From: a virus
Direction: 5' to 3' (one strand)
Length of the DNA: 37,159 bases
IMG/VR virus record: IMGVR_UViG_3300011113_000379
Span: 1 to 37,159 of that record
In this document: positions 1 to 6,071 of the stretch, piece by piece
How positions within the stretch are numbered: the stretch's first letter is position 1
How the letters are laid out: each line of letters begins with the position of its first letter
Notes under the pieces: model-generated
Seen by the model: only the letters and a program-made list of their open reading frames with translations
Database searches by the model: none
Told to the model about the DNA's origin: nothing
Made by a program: the position numbers and the translations under genes

Positions 1-12
1 GTCCGCATTACC
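1..12. repeat. Left copy of 12-bp terminal repeat, candidate cos end
   Basis: GTCCGCATTACC opens the window and recurs as its last 12 bases. When the ends are joined the 12-mer is flanked symmetrically (GCG on the left, CGC on the right), a small dyad at the presumed nick positions. Lambda has 12-base 5' cohesive ends just upstream of Nu1; here the repeat lies 65 bases upstream of the Nu1-like gene. Filling in 5' overhangs during library preparation would give exactly such a repeat. An assembly overlap is the alternative. Confidence 0.55.
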
Positions 13-67
13 CGCAGTGGGAAGTGTGTGGAGGGACCCAATACGGGGGGGGTGGGTGCTGGCTTGT

Positions 68-811
68 TCATTTGGCATTGGCCAGCGCCTTGGCCAGCTC
101 CATATCGAATGCGGCTTGGAATGTCTTGCCCACCACATCGTTGCCAACCTTGTCGAGGTCTACAAACTTGCGGTAGCTCTTTGGATCCACGAACAACAGC
201 ATGGGCATGATGGTGCTGGTGGCGCCGGTCTCTATGCGCTTGTAAACGCCAGGCTGTTTGCGGCCCTTGTCGCCCGGCAATATCACAAAGTAGCCCACAG
301 CCTTTTGCGCCTTGCCAGCACCAGTGTGACGGAACACGCGCAGGTTAGGGCGCTGGGTGCCTAGCACGCCCAGCATTTCGCTGAGGGTTCCCCTGCGCAT
401 GTTGCCGTAACCGTCCAAGGGCATGCCTGCACCAGGCACAACACTCAGGCCAGCAGGCAACAGGCGACGGCCACGCAGCCAGCCCTCCAGCTTTTTGTAT
501 CGGCGCTGGCCGCCAGTGAACAGGTGGCCCAATGCCTTGGCGTACTGGGTGCCACCCTCTGGCGTATCGGTGCGCAAGTTCACCATGGCAGTCAGGCTGA
601 CCTTGTCGGCCTTGACCACCTTGAAGGCGCGCAGGGTGTAAGGGGTAGCACCACCGGCAAAGGTGGCGCTCATGTCTTTCTTGAGCTGGTCGTTAATGGC
701 AAACGCTGTGGTGTTCAGCGCACGGCTGGCGGCGAATGCGGCTTGCTTGGCTTGGCTTCCCAGTTGCGCCTGCACTTCCTTGATGCCGGTGATTTGGATA
801 TCGATCCTCAT
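68..811 (-). CDS. Putative phage structural protein (gpZ / HK97 gp10-like tail completion)
   Basis: This encodes a 247-residue soluble protein without a signal peptide or membrane segment. The N-terminal part (about residues 1-60) is helical and contains an ASRALNTTAFAINDQLKKD stretch. Such 'array of alanine-rich helices, then basic loop' starts occur in minor tail protein Z and gp10-like tail-completion proteins, and the rest is beta-rich with many basic residues. The start overlaps the upstream gene as ATGA. It is the last gene before the cos end, so on the circular genome it lies immediately upstream of the small terminase gene and could be the first gene of the late transcript. Assignment to the Z/gp10 class rests on general resemblance, not on a diagnostic motif. 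Confidence 0.5.
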   Translation of the reverse strand: MRIDIQITGIKEVQAQLGSQAKQAAFAASRALNTTAFAINDQLKKDMSATFAGGATPYTLRAFKVVKADKVSLTAMVNLRTDTPEGGTQYAKALGHLFTGGQRRYKKLEGWLRGRRLLPAGLSVVPGAGMPLDGYGNMRRGTLSEMLGVLGTQRPNLRVFRHTGAGKAQKAVGYFVILPGDKGRKQPGVYKRIETGATSTIMPMLLFVDPKSYRKFVDLDKVGNDVVGKTFQAAFDMELAKALANAK

Positions 812-1047
812 CGCACCACCTCTGGCGTGGCCATGAATGCAGCAAACTTGCAGCCTGTGAACAAGGCAAACCCTTGATAACGGCTGATGGGATCAGTGGC
901 CGGAAACGGTGTACCCAGCACGTGGCCATTCTCCATGGCGTAGAAGCGGCCAGGGGTGCCAGCCAGCGATTGCTTGATGCAGGAATTGACAAACTCTGCC
1001 CCAAACTCTTTTCGCTTGGAATCCACAAAAACCGCTGTTTCTGGCAT
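808..1047 (-). CDS. Hypothetical phage protein
   Basis: This encodes 79 residues beginning MPETAVFVDSKRKEFG. The start at 1047 was chosen because AAGG lies about 7 bases upstream; an in-frame ATG at 1095 would give 95 residues but lies inside the repeat-rich intergenic region. The protein has no recognised domain. It overlaps the next gene by ATGA, so the two are translationally coupled. Its place, after the primase gene and before the structural genes, matches the slot of a late-gene regulator in lambdoid phages, but no DNA-binding motif is visible. Confidence 0.6.
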   Translation of the reverse strand: MPETAVFVDSKRKEFGAEFVNSCIKQSLAGTPGRFYAMENGHVLGTPFPATDPISRYQGFALFTGCKFAAFMATPEVVR

Positions 1048-1081
1048 TTGAGACCTTAAATTCACTGGTTTACTACTTACT

Positions 1082-1215
1082 TCCATACCTTCCATACCTT
1101 ATAGTTGGGTTGTACACGGGCACGCACACACACGCACCCGCCCGCTCGCACCCTCGTGTGTGCAGGTGTGCACGCCTACACGTGCAAGGGCAAAACGAGG
1201 TGTGGAAGGTATGGA
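1082..1215. repeat. 13-bp perfect inverted repeat flanking an inner CA/TG dyad
   Basis: TCCATACCTTCCA (1082-1094) is exactly complementary to TGGAAGGTATGGA (1203-1215). The left arm is itself a partial direct repeat of CCATACCTT. Between the arms lies a second inverted pair, CACACACG (1127-1134) and CGTGTGTG (1155-1162), in CA/GT-rich sequence. No gene covers 1048-1250, so this is the structured part of a non-coding gap next to the primase gene. It could be an origin element, a protein-binding site or an RNA structure in the late leader. Confidence 0.6.
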
Positions 1216-1234
1216 GCCCTGATTGTTAATAAAC

Positions 1235-1293
1235 CGTGGATAAGTAGCTTTCATATCGGCATTCCTGAATAGTTATCAACATACTTATCCACA
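1235..1293. other. DnaA-box cluster, candidate replication origin
   Basis: TTATCCACA at 1285-1293 is the exact consensus DnaA box. TTATCAACA at 1273-1281 differs by one base. The reverse complement of 1235-1243 is TTATCCACG, also one mismatch. Three boxes within 60 bases, beside an AT-rich stretch (about 1221-1234), the inverted repeats at 1082-1215 and the 3' end of the primase gene, suggest a host-DnaA-assisted phage origin. Two of the boxes lie inside the primase coding region. Function is inferred from motif and position. Confidence 0.5.
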
Positions 1294-3533
1294 GATTTTG
1301 TGGATGTAGAAATTTCTGCCTTTGCGGGTTTTTTGTACAAAAAGCGGATTGGCCCAGTCCGCTTCTCATGCCGCTCGCAGCCCAGCTTCGCCAACGCCTG
1401 GCCCACGCGGGTCTGGATATCGCGGGTGATCGACTTGGCGTCGATCTTTAGCCCGGCCATGATGGCGGTGCTGATGCTGAACTCACTTTCAGCGCCCAAG
1501 GGGCTGTCCAGCCACTGAGCCAGAATTTCTACATACGCCTCAGAGGCTTCGCGGATCAGCTGTACCGGGTCAAATATTTCGCGCTGTTCATCTGCCGTGG
1601 GCCAGTAGCGCTCATCAGCCAGGGCCAGGGCATAGGCCTCAGCCAGCAAGTTGTCACGCTCCAGCGCCAAGCCTGCCACGTTGATCTCATCGGGAATCGT
1701 CACAGGCCAAAACCTGCGGCCGCCTGTTGGGTCTTTGTTCCATTGCCATTCATTTGTTGTGCCCGCGAACACAAGCTGGCGCGGGCAGCGAATCTCTCGC
1801 CTGCCGTAGCTGGGCCGGAACTCATCCACCTGGCGTGACAGGAAAGACTTTTGCCGCATGCTCTCCGTGCGGGCAATAGAACCCATTTCACCAAACTCAT
1901 GCAGCCAATGCCCACGGATGGCGCTCATTGCGTCTTTGTGGGCCAGATCCAGCTCGGTATCGCTAAACCACTCACCAGCCAATGCGCGCAGGGCTGATGA
2001 CTTCATGCGGCCCTGCTTACCCTCCAGCACCAGGCAGTAATCGAACTTGCAGCCGGGCTGAATAACCCGCTTGCACATGCCCACCAGAAACCAGCGGCTC
2101 ACCAGGCGGGTGTATTCGGTGTCTTCCACATTCAGGTGGTCCACCATCCAATGGTCTATACGCTTGACGCCATCCCACTTGAGGCCCTGCAAATACTCCA
2201 GCACGGGGTGGAATGCGTTGTGCCGCGCCACCACCTCTACCGACTCTGCCACCAGGCGGCTGGATGGCGCAAAGCCCTCATGCTTGCTCATCCACACCTG
2301 AACGCGGGTATCGTCCACATCAGTCCATTCCTCGCCAACAGCAAAGCGCTGCAGCGTCTCATAGGGGGCGGGCTTGCGCTTTACCACCTTTTGGCTGAAC
2401 TCATCAAACGCGATCACGCCCAGCCAGTCTGGGTGGTGGCGCAACACTGCAATCACATTCGGCACGCACTCACGCAAAGCACCGCGGGCCCACACCAGCG
2501 CATCGCGCCATGTGTCATCCACTTCGGTAATCACGCCATCGGCGTCAACGCTTTCGCCGCCAGCCCGCGCGAGCCCAGGTCGCGCCGGTTTGGCTGGTGT
2601 TGCTGTGCGGGCCTTGCGTGGGGCCTTCCAGCCTGCATCCATAGCGCGGGCAAAGATCACGCCCACCGCATCGTCTGCGCTGCGCCCGTTGCTGGTAAAA
2701 CTGCGCCAATGGGCTTGCAGATCACCATCGCCCTGGTATTTGGCGCTGCGTGCACTCCACGCGCTCCACAGACCAAAGCCAAAGTCTCCAAACGCATCGC
2801 GCAGGGCCCAGCCAATGGCGATCCAATCGTTGTAACCAATGTCGGGGCTAATGGCCTGCAGCGCACTCTCCACCCGCGCGCGAAGATCAGCTGCGCCCGC
2901 CACCTGAGCCGATGCTGCGGGGGTTGGTGTGGATCCAGTAGCACGGCTGGCCTTGTGCGCTTGCTTGGCAGCGTCCACCGTAGTGTGCAGGCGGGCCAGC
3001 ACGGCCGGCGCAATCTGCTCCACCGTGGTGGGGGTGCCTGCCCAGTGGTTGCCGGTAAAGGTGAAATACTGCCGGCCACAAAACACCTCCAGCCCAATCT
3101 CGTTGCTTTTGTTGGTGATGGTCTCACCCTGCACAATGATGTGCACACCTTTGCCGCTGGGTGAATACTCGGTGTAACTGTTTACCGCCTGAATGATGTT
3201 TTTCAGCCGGTCGGTAATGTCGCCCGTTTCGGGGTTGATGGCGCCATCAATGTCAATGCCTATCAAGCCATCACCAGGCAAAAAGGCAAAGCCAATGCCG
3301 GTGTAACCACCGCGTTCATACACCAGCTTCACAGCGGCCAGCGTGGCCAGCTTGCTGCGGTCTTTCTCGCCGCCCTGCTCTCCACCACGGCGGGCGCCGG
3401 TGGTCCAGTAGGGAACCTTTAGCGGCTTGGTCTGACCCTCTTTGGCCTCATAGCGCCACAGCAACCACTGGGCACGGTGGGCCAGCAGCTCGGGAATACC
3501 TGCCCAGTTGGGCGCGGGGATCGTTGGAATCAT
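1251..3533 (-). CDS. Phage primase/helicase: AEP-type primase, PriCT and VapE (VirE) domains
   Basis: This 760-residue replication protein is read from the ATG at 3533. A longer in-frame reading exists, but it would only overlap the upstream gene out of frame. Residues about 15-170 look like an archaeo-eukaryotic primase/polymerase core with GIDIDGA (92-98) supplying the metal-binding D-x-D and SPSGKGVHI (124-132) the S-x-H element. Residues about 215-300 resemble the PriCT-2 primase C-terminal domain. From about 445 the VirE/VapE P-loop ATPase domain follows, with LEGKQGRMKSS (503-513) as Walker A and TGGRRFWPV further on. The protein probably unwinds and primes the phage origin and is the functional counterpart of lambda O and P. 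It follows the CII-like gene by 16 bases, and its 3' end carries DnaA boxes. Confidence 0.9.
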   Translation of the reverse strand: MIPTIPAPNWAGIPELLAHRAQWLLWRYEAKEGQTKPLKVPYWTTGARRGGEQGGEKDRSKLATLAAVKLVYERGGYTGIGFAFLPGDGLIGIDIDGAINPETGDITDRLKNIIQAVNSYTEYSPSGKGVHIIVQGETITNKSNEIGLEVFCGRQYFTFTGNHWAGTPTTVEQIAPAVLARLHTTVDAAKQAHKASRATGSTPTPAASAQVAGAADLRARVESALQAISPDIGYNDWIAIGWALRDAFGDFGFGLWSAWSARSAKYQGDGDLQAHWRSFTSNGRSADDAVGVIFARAMDAGWKAPRKARTATPAKPARPGLARAGGESVDADGVITEVDDTWRDALVWARGALRECVPNVIAVLRHHPDWLGVIAFDEFSQKVVKRKPAPYETLQRFAVGEEWTDVDDTRVQVWMSKHEGFAPSSRLVAESVEVVARHNAFHPVLEYLQGLKWDGVKRIDHWMVDHLNVEDTEYTRLVSRWFLVGMCKRVIQPGCKFDYCLVLEGKQGRMKSSALRALAGEWFSDTELDLAHKDAMSAIRGHWLHEFGEMGSIARTESMRQKSFLSRQVDEFRPSYGRREIRCPRQLVFAGTTNEWQWNKDPTGGRRFWPVTIPDEINVAGLALERDNLLAEAYALALADERYWPTADEQREIFDPVQLIREASEAYVEILAQWLDSPLGAESEFSISTAIMAGLKIDAKSITRDIQTRVGQALAKLGCERHEKRTGPIRFLYKKPAKAEISTSTKSVDKYVDNYSGMPI

Positions 3534-3549
3534 TCTTGTGCTGGTCCTG

Positions 3550-3948
3550 TCAAGCTGCAACCCGCAGATCACGGAACAAGCGGCGCTCCACTTCGCGCTC
3601 TTGCTGCAAGCGGGCAATGGTTTGCTCTGCCTCGCGCAGCTTTCGCTCCACTTCGCTCTCGCGTTTGCGCAGGCTTTCCAGGTCATAGCCGCGCTGGTGC
3701 AGCATCCACAGCAGGGGTGCGTCGTTGCCGCATTCGTCCATAAGGCGGGCAAACTTGGGCCACACGATGCCCTCTTGGCCACTGGTCCAGCGGCTGAACT
3801 GGGCCTTGTCTACGTCCAGGCGCTGCTGTAGTTCTTTGTCCAGGGAGAAGCCGGCCAGCTTGGCGCACAGCTGTATCGCGTCGCCCAGGCTTTTCTCACG
3901 GGCCAGCTCGGCTGGGCGTATTTCAGAGGGGATAGCTATTTGGTTCAT
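3550..3948 (-). CDS. Helix-turn-helix DNA-binding protein in the CII position
   Basis: This encodes 132 residues. The ATG at 3948 has GAGG four bases upstream; a TTG at 3960 is in frame but unlikely. Residues about 35-60 (LQQRLDVDKAQFSRWTSGQ) form a helix-turn-helix with the 'sampling a serine-tryptophan' recognition helix found in CII-like and XRE-type phage regulators. Residues about 90-130 are a charged coiled coil, probably for oligomerisation. It follows a tR1-like terminator and precedes the primase gene, which is exactly where lambda cII sits between tR1 and O. It may activate lysogeny promoters, but that is inferred from synteny. Confidence 0.75.
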   Translation of the reverse strand: MNQIAIPSEIRPAELAREKSLGDAIQLCAKLAGFSLDKELQQRLDVDKAQFSRWTSGQEGIVWPKFARLMDECGNDAPLLWMLHQRGYDLESLRKRESEVERKLREAEQTIARLQQEREVERRLFRDLRVAA

Positions 3949-4041
3949 GTGACCTCGCAACCTTGTTGAGCGCTGTTGAGTGGCTTAAACAGCCAAAAAA
4001 AACGACCATTAGTGCCATGGACACCAACACCACCACGAAAC
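3949..4041. promoter_or_regulatory. Intergenic leader with tandem TGTTGAG repeats
   Basis: Just upstream of the CII-like gene, TGTTGAG occurs twice three bases apart (about 3964-3980), followed by GGCT-TAAAC-AGCC, a short hairpin. The spacing of the direct repeat (10 bases, one helical turn) resembles a CII-type tandem binding site. I see no convincing sigma-70 promoter here. Confidence 0.3.
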
Positions 4042-4078
4042 AAAAAAGGCCTGCCCTGTGCGCTAACACGGGGCAGGC
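4042..4078 (-). terminator. Rho-independent terminator, tR1-like
   Basis: On the minus strand a 12-bp stem (8 perfect G/C-rich pairs, 4049-4056 with 4071-4078, extended by four pairs including one G-U) closes a 6-base loop and is followed by C and six T. It lies between the cro-like and CII-like genes, as tR1 does in lambda. Expression of the replication genes may therefore depend on read-through. Confidence 0.85.
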
Positions 4079-4162
4079 TAAGGGCCAACTTGCGGAAGGC
4101 ACCACGAAACGCGGGGCGGGCGGCCCACGTCACTACACTGGCGGTCTCTACTCCAACCAGCT

Positions 4163-4489
4163 TCATGAAGGGACCACCCATGACATCGAACGAGCCACCA
4201 CTGCACACGGACCCTGCATATCTTTGGGCACAGATGCTGGCAACACAGCGGATGTGCCTGGCACTTGCCCAGGGACTTGGCGTAGTGCCAGAGTGGCGGC
4301 AGCAAAGCACAGCGCAAATACAGCAACTGCGAGACCTACTGCTGAACAGCAGCGCCCCAGACGGCGCAATGAGCGGGCTCGACGCCGCGCTGGCGTATCT
4401 TGCAGCGTTGCAAGACCCGCCTGTATAGAGCGCAAGTCCGCGAGCCTTTCGGCTTGGGTGTACGGGACGAAGTTCCATGCGTTAGACAT
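4163..4489 (-). CDS. Possible small membrane protein downstream of cro
   Basis: This encodes 108 residues from the ATG at 4489, with AGAGG at good spacing. It overlaps the 3' end of the cro-like gene by 8 bases. A basic stretch (about residues 34-47) leads into a hydrophobic segment (about 48-70, GLAVAVFALCFAAATLAL) that could span the membrane. Transcription from the cro promoter must cross this stretch to reach the terminator at 4042-4078. It competes with a plausible plus-strand gene at 4180-4428, and one of the two may be spurious. A membrane protein here could serve superinfection exclusion, but that is speculation. Confidence 0.45.
   Translation of the reverse strand: MSNAWNFVPYTQAERLADLRSIQAGLATLQDTPARRRARSLRRLGRCCSAVGLAVAVFALCFAAATLALRQVPGQVPGTSAVLPASVPKDMQGPCAVVARSMSWVVPS
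4180..4428 (+). CDS. Possible small hypothetical protein, antisense to 4163-4489
   Basis: This encodes 82 residues from ATG 4180, with AAGGGA nine bases upstream. Composition is ordinary for a soluble helical protein (PAYLWAQMLATQRMCLALAQ near the N-terminus) and codons favour CTG and CAG as in neighbouring genes. It would be divergent from the CII-like gene and convergent with the cro-like gene. Its leader contains the hairpin at 4049-4078. It lies wholly opposite another plausible reading frame, so confidence is limited. Function is unknown. Confidence 0.45.
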   Translation: MTSNEPPLHTDPAYLWAQMLATQRMCLALAQGLGVVPEWRQQSTAQIQQLRDLLLNSSAPDGAMSGLDAALAYLAALQDPPV

Positions 4490-4856
4490 TGGTGAACCTC
4501 TTATCCACAGCAACATGCTCGCGGCGGCCGCCTTGACGGCGCGGGGCACTGATGGGCAGGCACTCGGGCGCGGGGGTTGCTGCGGTTTCTGTAGCTACGT
4601 GGCCAATGCTTGCGGGGGCTTGGGCTCCAAAGTCCAGAGCAGACCGGAGATAGGCCCAATCCAGATCTGGCCGCACATCCTCTGGCCGTACCGCCTTGTT
4701 GGATTCAGCGCTCAACTTCGCAACAAGGTCCACGCCCAAAAGTTGCTTCTTAGAACACGCCTTGCGCAGATAGCCCACAGTAGTACCGCACCGCATTGCA
4801 TAGAGGGCTTGATCCTTTGCGGCAAGGCTGTTGATGTACGCTAATAGTTTGTCCAT
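4482..4856 (-). CDS. YdaS-like Cro-type transcriptional regulator
   Basis: This encodes 124 residues. Residues 1-65 match the YdaS/Cro-like phage HTH family: an N-terminal MDKLLAYINSL helix, then CGTTVGYLRKACSKKQ as the helix-turn-helix, then the family's ending PEDVRPDLDW (about 58-67). The remaining 55 residues are low-complexity and unrelated to the domain. It is divergently transcribed from the CI-like gene, with three operators between. It is expected to be the lytic Cro that represses the CI promoter. A sigma-70 promoter (TTGTCT, 17 bases, TATATT) sits directly upstream and overlaps operator 1. Confidence 0.8.
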   Translation of the reverse strand: MDKLLAYINSLAAKDQALYAMRCGTTVGYLRKACSKKQLLGVDLVAKLSAESNKAVRPEDVRPDLDWAYLRSALDFGAQAPASIGHVATETAATPAPECLPISAPRRQGGRREHVAVDKRFTNV

Positions 4857-4863
4857 GCACAGG

Positions 4864-4892
4864 AATATACCTCAAGGTATATGCAAAGACAA
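4864..4892 (-). promoter_or_regulatory. PR-like sigma-70 promoter of the cro operon
   Basis: On the minus strand TTGTCT (-35, 4887-4892) and TATATT (-10, 4864-4869) are separated by 17 bases. The first operator covers the spacer and -10 box, so repressor binding would block RNA polymerase. The start codon lies only about 8 bases past the -10 box, leaving a very short or no leader. Confidence 0.7.
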
Positions 4893-4922
4893 TACCTATA
4901 GGGCGTTTACCTCTGGGTATTT
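4865..4922. promoter_or_regulatory. Operator cluster 1 (three sites) between cro and cI
   Basis: Site 1 (4865-4882) is the perfect palindrome ATATACCT-CA-AGGTATAT. Site 2 (4890-4907, CAATACCT-AT-AGGGCGTT) and site 3 (4905-4922, GTTTACCT-CT-GGGTATTT) are degraded versions. Centres lie 25 and 15 bases apart. The same perfect palindrome recurs in cluster 2 at 6013-6030. This is the OR-type control region of a CI/Cro switch. Confidence 0.8.
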
Positions 4923-4941
4923 GATGGACAGAATCCCGGCC

Positions 4942-5418
4942 ATGCCTGAATTCACCAACTACCAACTGCTTTTGATGCAGTTACGCGACACCCGCTGCGG
5001 TGGAAGCGCCGCCGAGTTGGGTCGTCAGATCGGAAAAGATGGAACTTATGTTCACAGGTTGTTTTACCCCATAGGCAAGAAAGGCGGCAAAGGCATAGGA
5101 CTAGCCATCATGGACGCCTGCAATAAGGCGTTTGGCTTGCCCGCTGGTTACTGGGACTCCCCGCCAACCATTGCGCCGCCTCTAGGCGCCAAGGTACGGG
5201 CCTTATACGAATCATCCCCATCAACTACCCATCATGTTGGTGAGCCAAAAGCGCAAAGCCTGGCGTTTTGGCCATTTGAAGATGTGACCCAGGAGCAATA
5301 CAACCATCTGACCAGCGCACAAAAAGCGCATGTCGAATCCGGTATTCTTTTGATGCTGGACACTGGAAACACCGCCACAAAACAGAAGGCGCCCGCAAAT
5401 AAATCCCACAGTGTTTAG
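4942..5418 (+). CDS. CI-like phage repressor without an S24 peptidase domain
   Basis: This encodes 158 residues from ATG 4942; ATG 4924 is an alternative and neither has a strong ribosome binding site. Residues about 8-62 form the HTH typical of Burkholderiales phage repressors (AAELGRQIGKDGTYVHRLF followed by a GKKGGKGIG wing and FGLPAGYWD). The usual LexA/S24-type autoprotease is absent. Instead there is a short tail with FWPFEDVTQEQYNHL (about 110-125) and a lysine-rich end. It should bind the palindromes on either side of it and hold the lysogenic state. Without an autoprotease, induction must work some way other than RecA-stimulated self-cleavage. Confidence 0.75.
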   Translation: MPEFTNYQLLLMQLRDTRCGGSAAELGRQIGKDGTYVHRLFYPIGKKGGKGIGLAIMDACNKAFGLPAGYWDSPPTIAPPLGAKVRALYESSPSTTHHVGEPKAQSLAFWPFEDVTQEQYNHLTSAQKAHVESGILLMLDTGNTATKQKAPANKSHSV

Positions 5419-5461
5419 GCAAAGGAACCTGTTTGGTGCAGATATCTACTGCTTAGAAGAC

Positions 5462-5490
5462 TTCAGAAACAAAAGCAGGCGGGCTATAGT
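5462..5490 (+). promoter_or_regulatory. Possible promoter of the secreted-protein gene
   Basis: TTCAGA (5462-5467) and TATAGT (5485-5490) are separated by 17 bases, about 35 bases before the start codon at 5525. The -10 box is good and the -35 weak. Independent expression from the prophage would fit a lysogenic-conversion gene. The rest of the 5419-5524 gap shows nothing else. Confidence 0.4.
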
Positions 5491-5524
5491 CGTTGGAACC
5501 CCTTAAAACTCACTATGGAGCAAT

Positions 5525-5938
5525 ATGGCACCAACATTTCTCGGCAAACTAAAGCTCGCACACGGCCACATCAAATTTCCCCTAGCTTTGTGTGCAGGCG
5601 CTTTGCTTGCATGCACGCCACCTTTTGCAATTGCAAAAAATGACCTTACGTGCGCGCAAAACAGTGTCACGCAAGCCTATATGTGCTTCCCAGACAATAA
5701 AGTGCGAGTAAATGGCGAAGTCCGGGCCGCACCTTTTTACAAGGGAGGGCCGAAGGGTGCCGACGATACTGGCTTCACTGCCAGGGTTCACTGCGCTTCT
5801 CAGGTTCTGGAACTTACCGATCGACAAGGCGTTGCATTCATCAGGAACAAACCCACTGAACAGGTAGGCAAAGATTTTGTGCGGTTTCTTTGTGCACACA
5901 CGACGCTTAAGAAAGATCCAAAGCTAAACACCAATTGA
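5525..5938 (+). CDS. Secreted cysteine-containing protein, candidate moron
   Basis: This encodes 137 residues with GGAG upstream. A basic N-terminus is followed by a hydrophobic core (about 17-35, PLALCAGALLACTPPFAIA) and an A-I-A/K site, giving a Sec signal peptide with cleavage near residue 37. The mature part of about 100 residues has four cysteines (in DLTCAQN, YMCFPD, VHCASQ and FLCAHT), suitable for two disulfides in the periplasm. It stands alone between the repressor gene and operator cluster 2, with its own promoter candidate, and its codons are more AT-rich than the genes downstream. Such genes are often expressed in lysogens to alter the cell surface or exclude other phages. No family is recognised. 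Confidence 0.75.
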   Translation: MAPTFLGKLKLAHGHIKFPLALCAGALLACTPPFAIAKNDLTCAQNSVTQAYMCFPDNKVRVNGEVRAAPFYKGGPKGADDTGFTARVHCASQVLELTDRQGVAFIRNKPTEQVGKDFVRFLCAHTTLKKDPKLNTN

Positions 5939-5966
5939 CGCAGGGCACCTGAACACAGCCCACCAC

Positions 5967-6030
5967 AAAAGCCTCAAGGTAAATAAATTTACCTTGAGGT
6001 ATTGCACTAAATATATACCTTGAGGTATAT
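5967..6030. promoter_or_regulatory. Operator cluster 2 (three sites) at the accessory-operon promoter
   Basis: Site 3 (6013-6030, ATATACCT-TG-AGGTATAT) is the reverse complement of site 1 in cluster 1, base for base. Site 2 (5987-6004, ATTTACCT-TG-AGGTATTG) and site 1 (5967-5984, AAAAGCCT-CA-AGGTAAAT) are weaker. Neighbouring half-sites also form the palindrome AGGTAAAT-AA-ATTTACCT (5977-5994). It is the OL-like counterpart of cluster 1, about 1.1 kb away, and looping between the two is possible. Confidence 0.8.
5988..6017 (+). promoter_or_regulatory. PL-like promoter of the plus-strand accessory operon
   Basis: TTTACC (-35, 5988-5993) and TATATA (-10, 6012-6017) have an 18-base spacer and lie wholly within the operators. 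Repressor bound at sites 2 and 3 would cover both boxes. The expected start is near 6024. Confidence 0.55.
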
Positions 6031-6068
6031 TCACTCCATACCTGCCGTTTAGCGCGGGTTTGGAGTGA
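6031..6068 (+). promoter_or_regulatory. Leader inverted repeat that could hide the ribosome binding site
   Basis: TCACTCCA (6031-6038) pairs perfectly with TGGAGTGA (6061-6068). The right arm contains GGAG (6062-6065), the Shine-Dalgarno sequence of the TTG start at 6072. In the mRNA from the promoter just upstream, this hairpin would limit translation of the first operon gene. Confidence 0.5.
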
Positions 6069-6071
6069 AAA

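Noticed and set aside
44-53. Run of G (and a second near 36053-36062) as a sequencing error or regulatory site
   Set aside because: Eight-G runs are near the window end and inside a coding region, respectively; the coding frame at 36 kb is intact, so no error can be shown and no function suggested.
1113-1170. CRISPR-like or microsatellite array in the CA/GT-rich gap
   Set aside because: No regular repeat-spacer spacing; it is a short inverted dyad in simple sequence.
2136-3164. 342-residue plus-strand frame
   Set aside because: Opposite the primase/helicase gene, whose motifs are clear; no promoter or SD.
3534-3782. Extended N-terminus of the primase
   Set aside because: It overlaps the CII-like gene out of frame and is cysteine/serine-rich, unlike any primase start.
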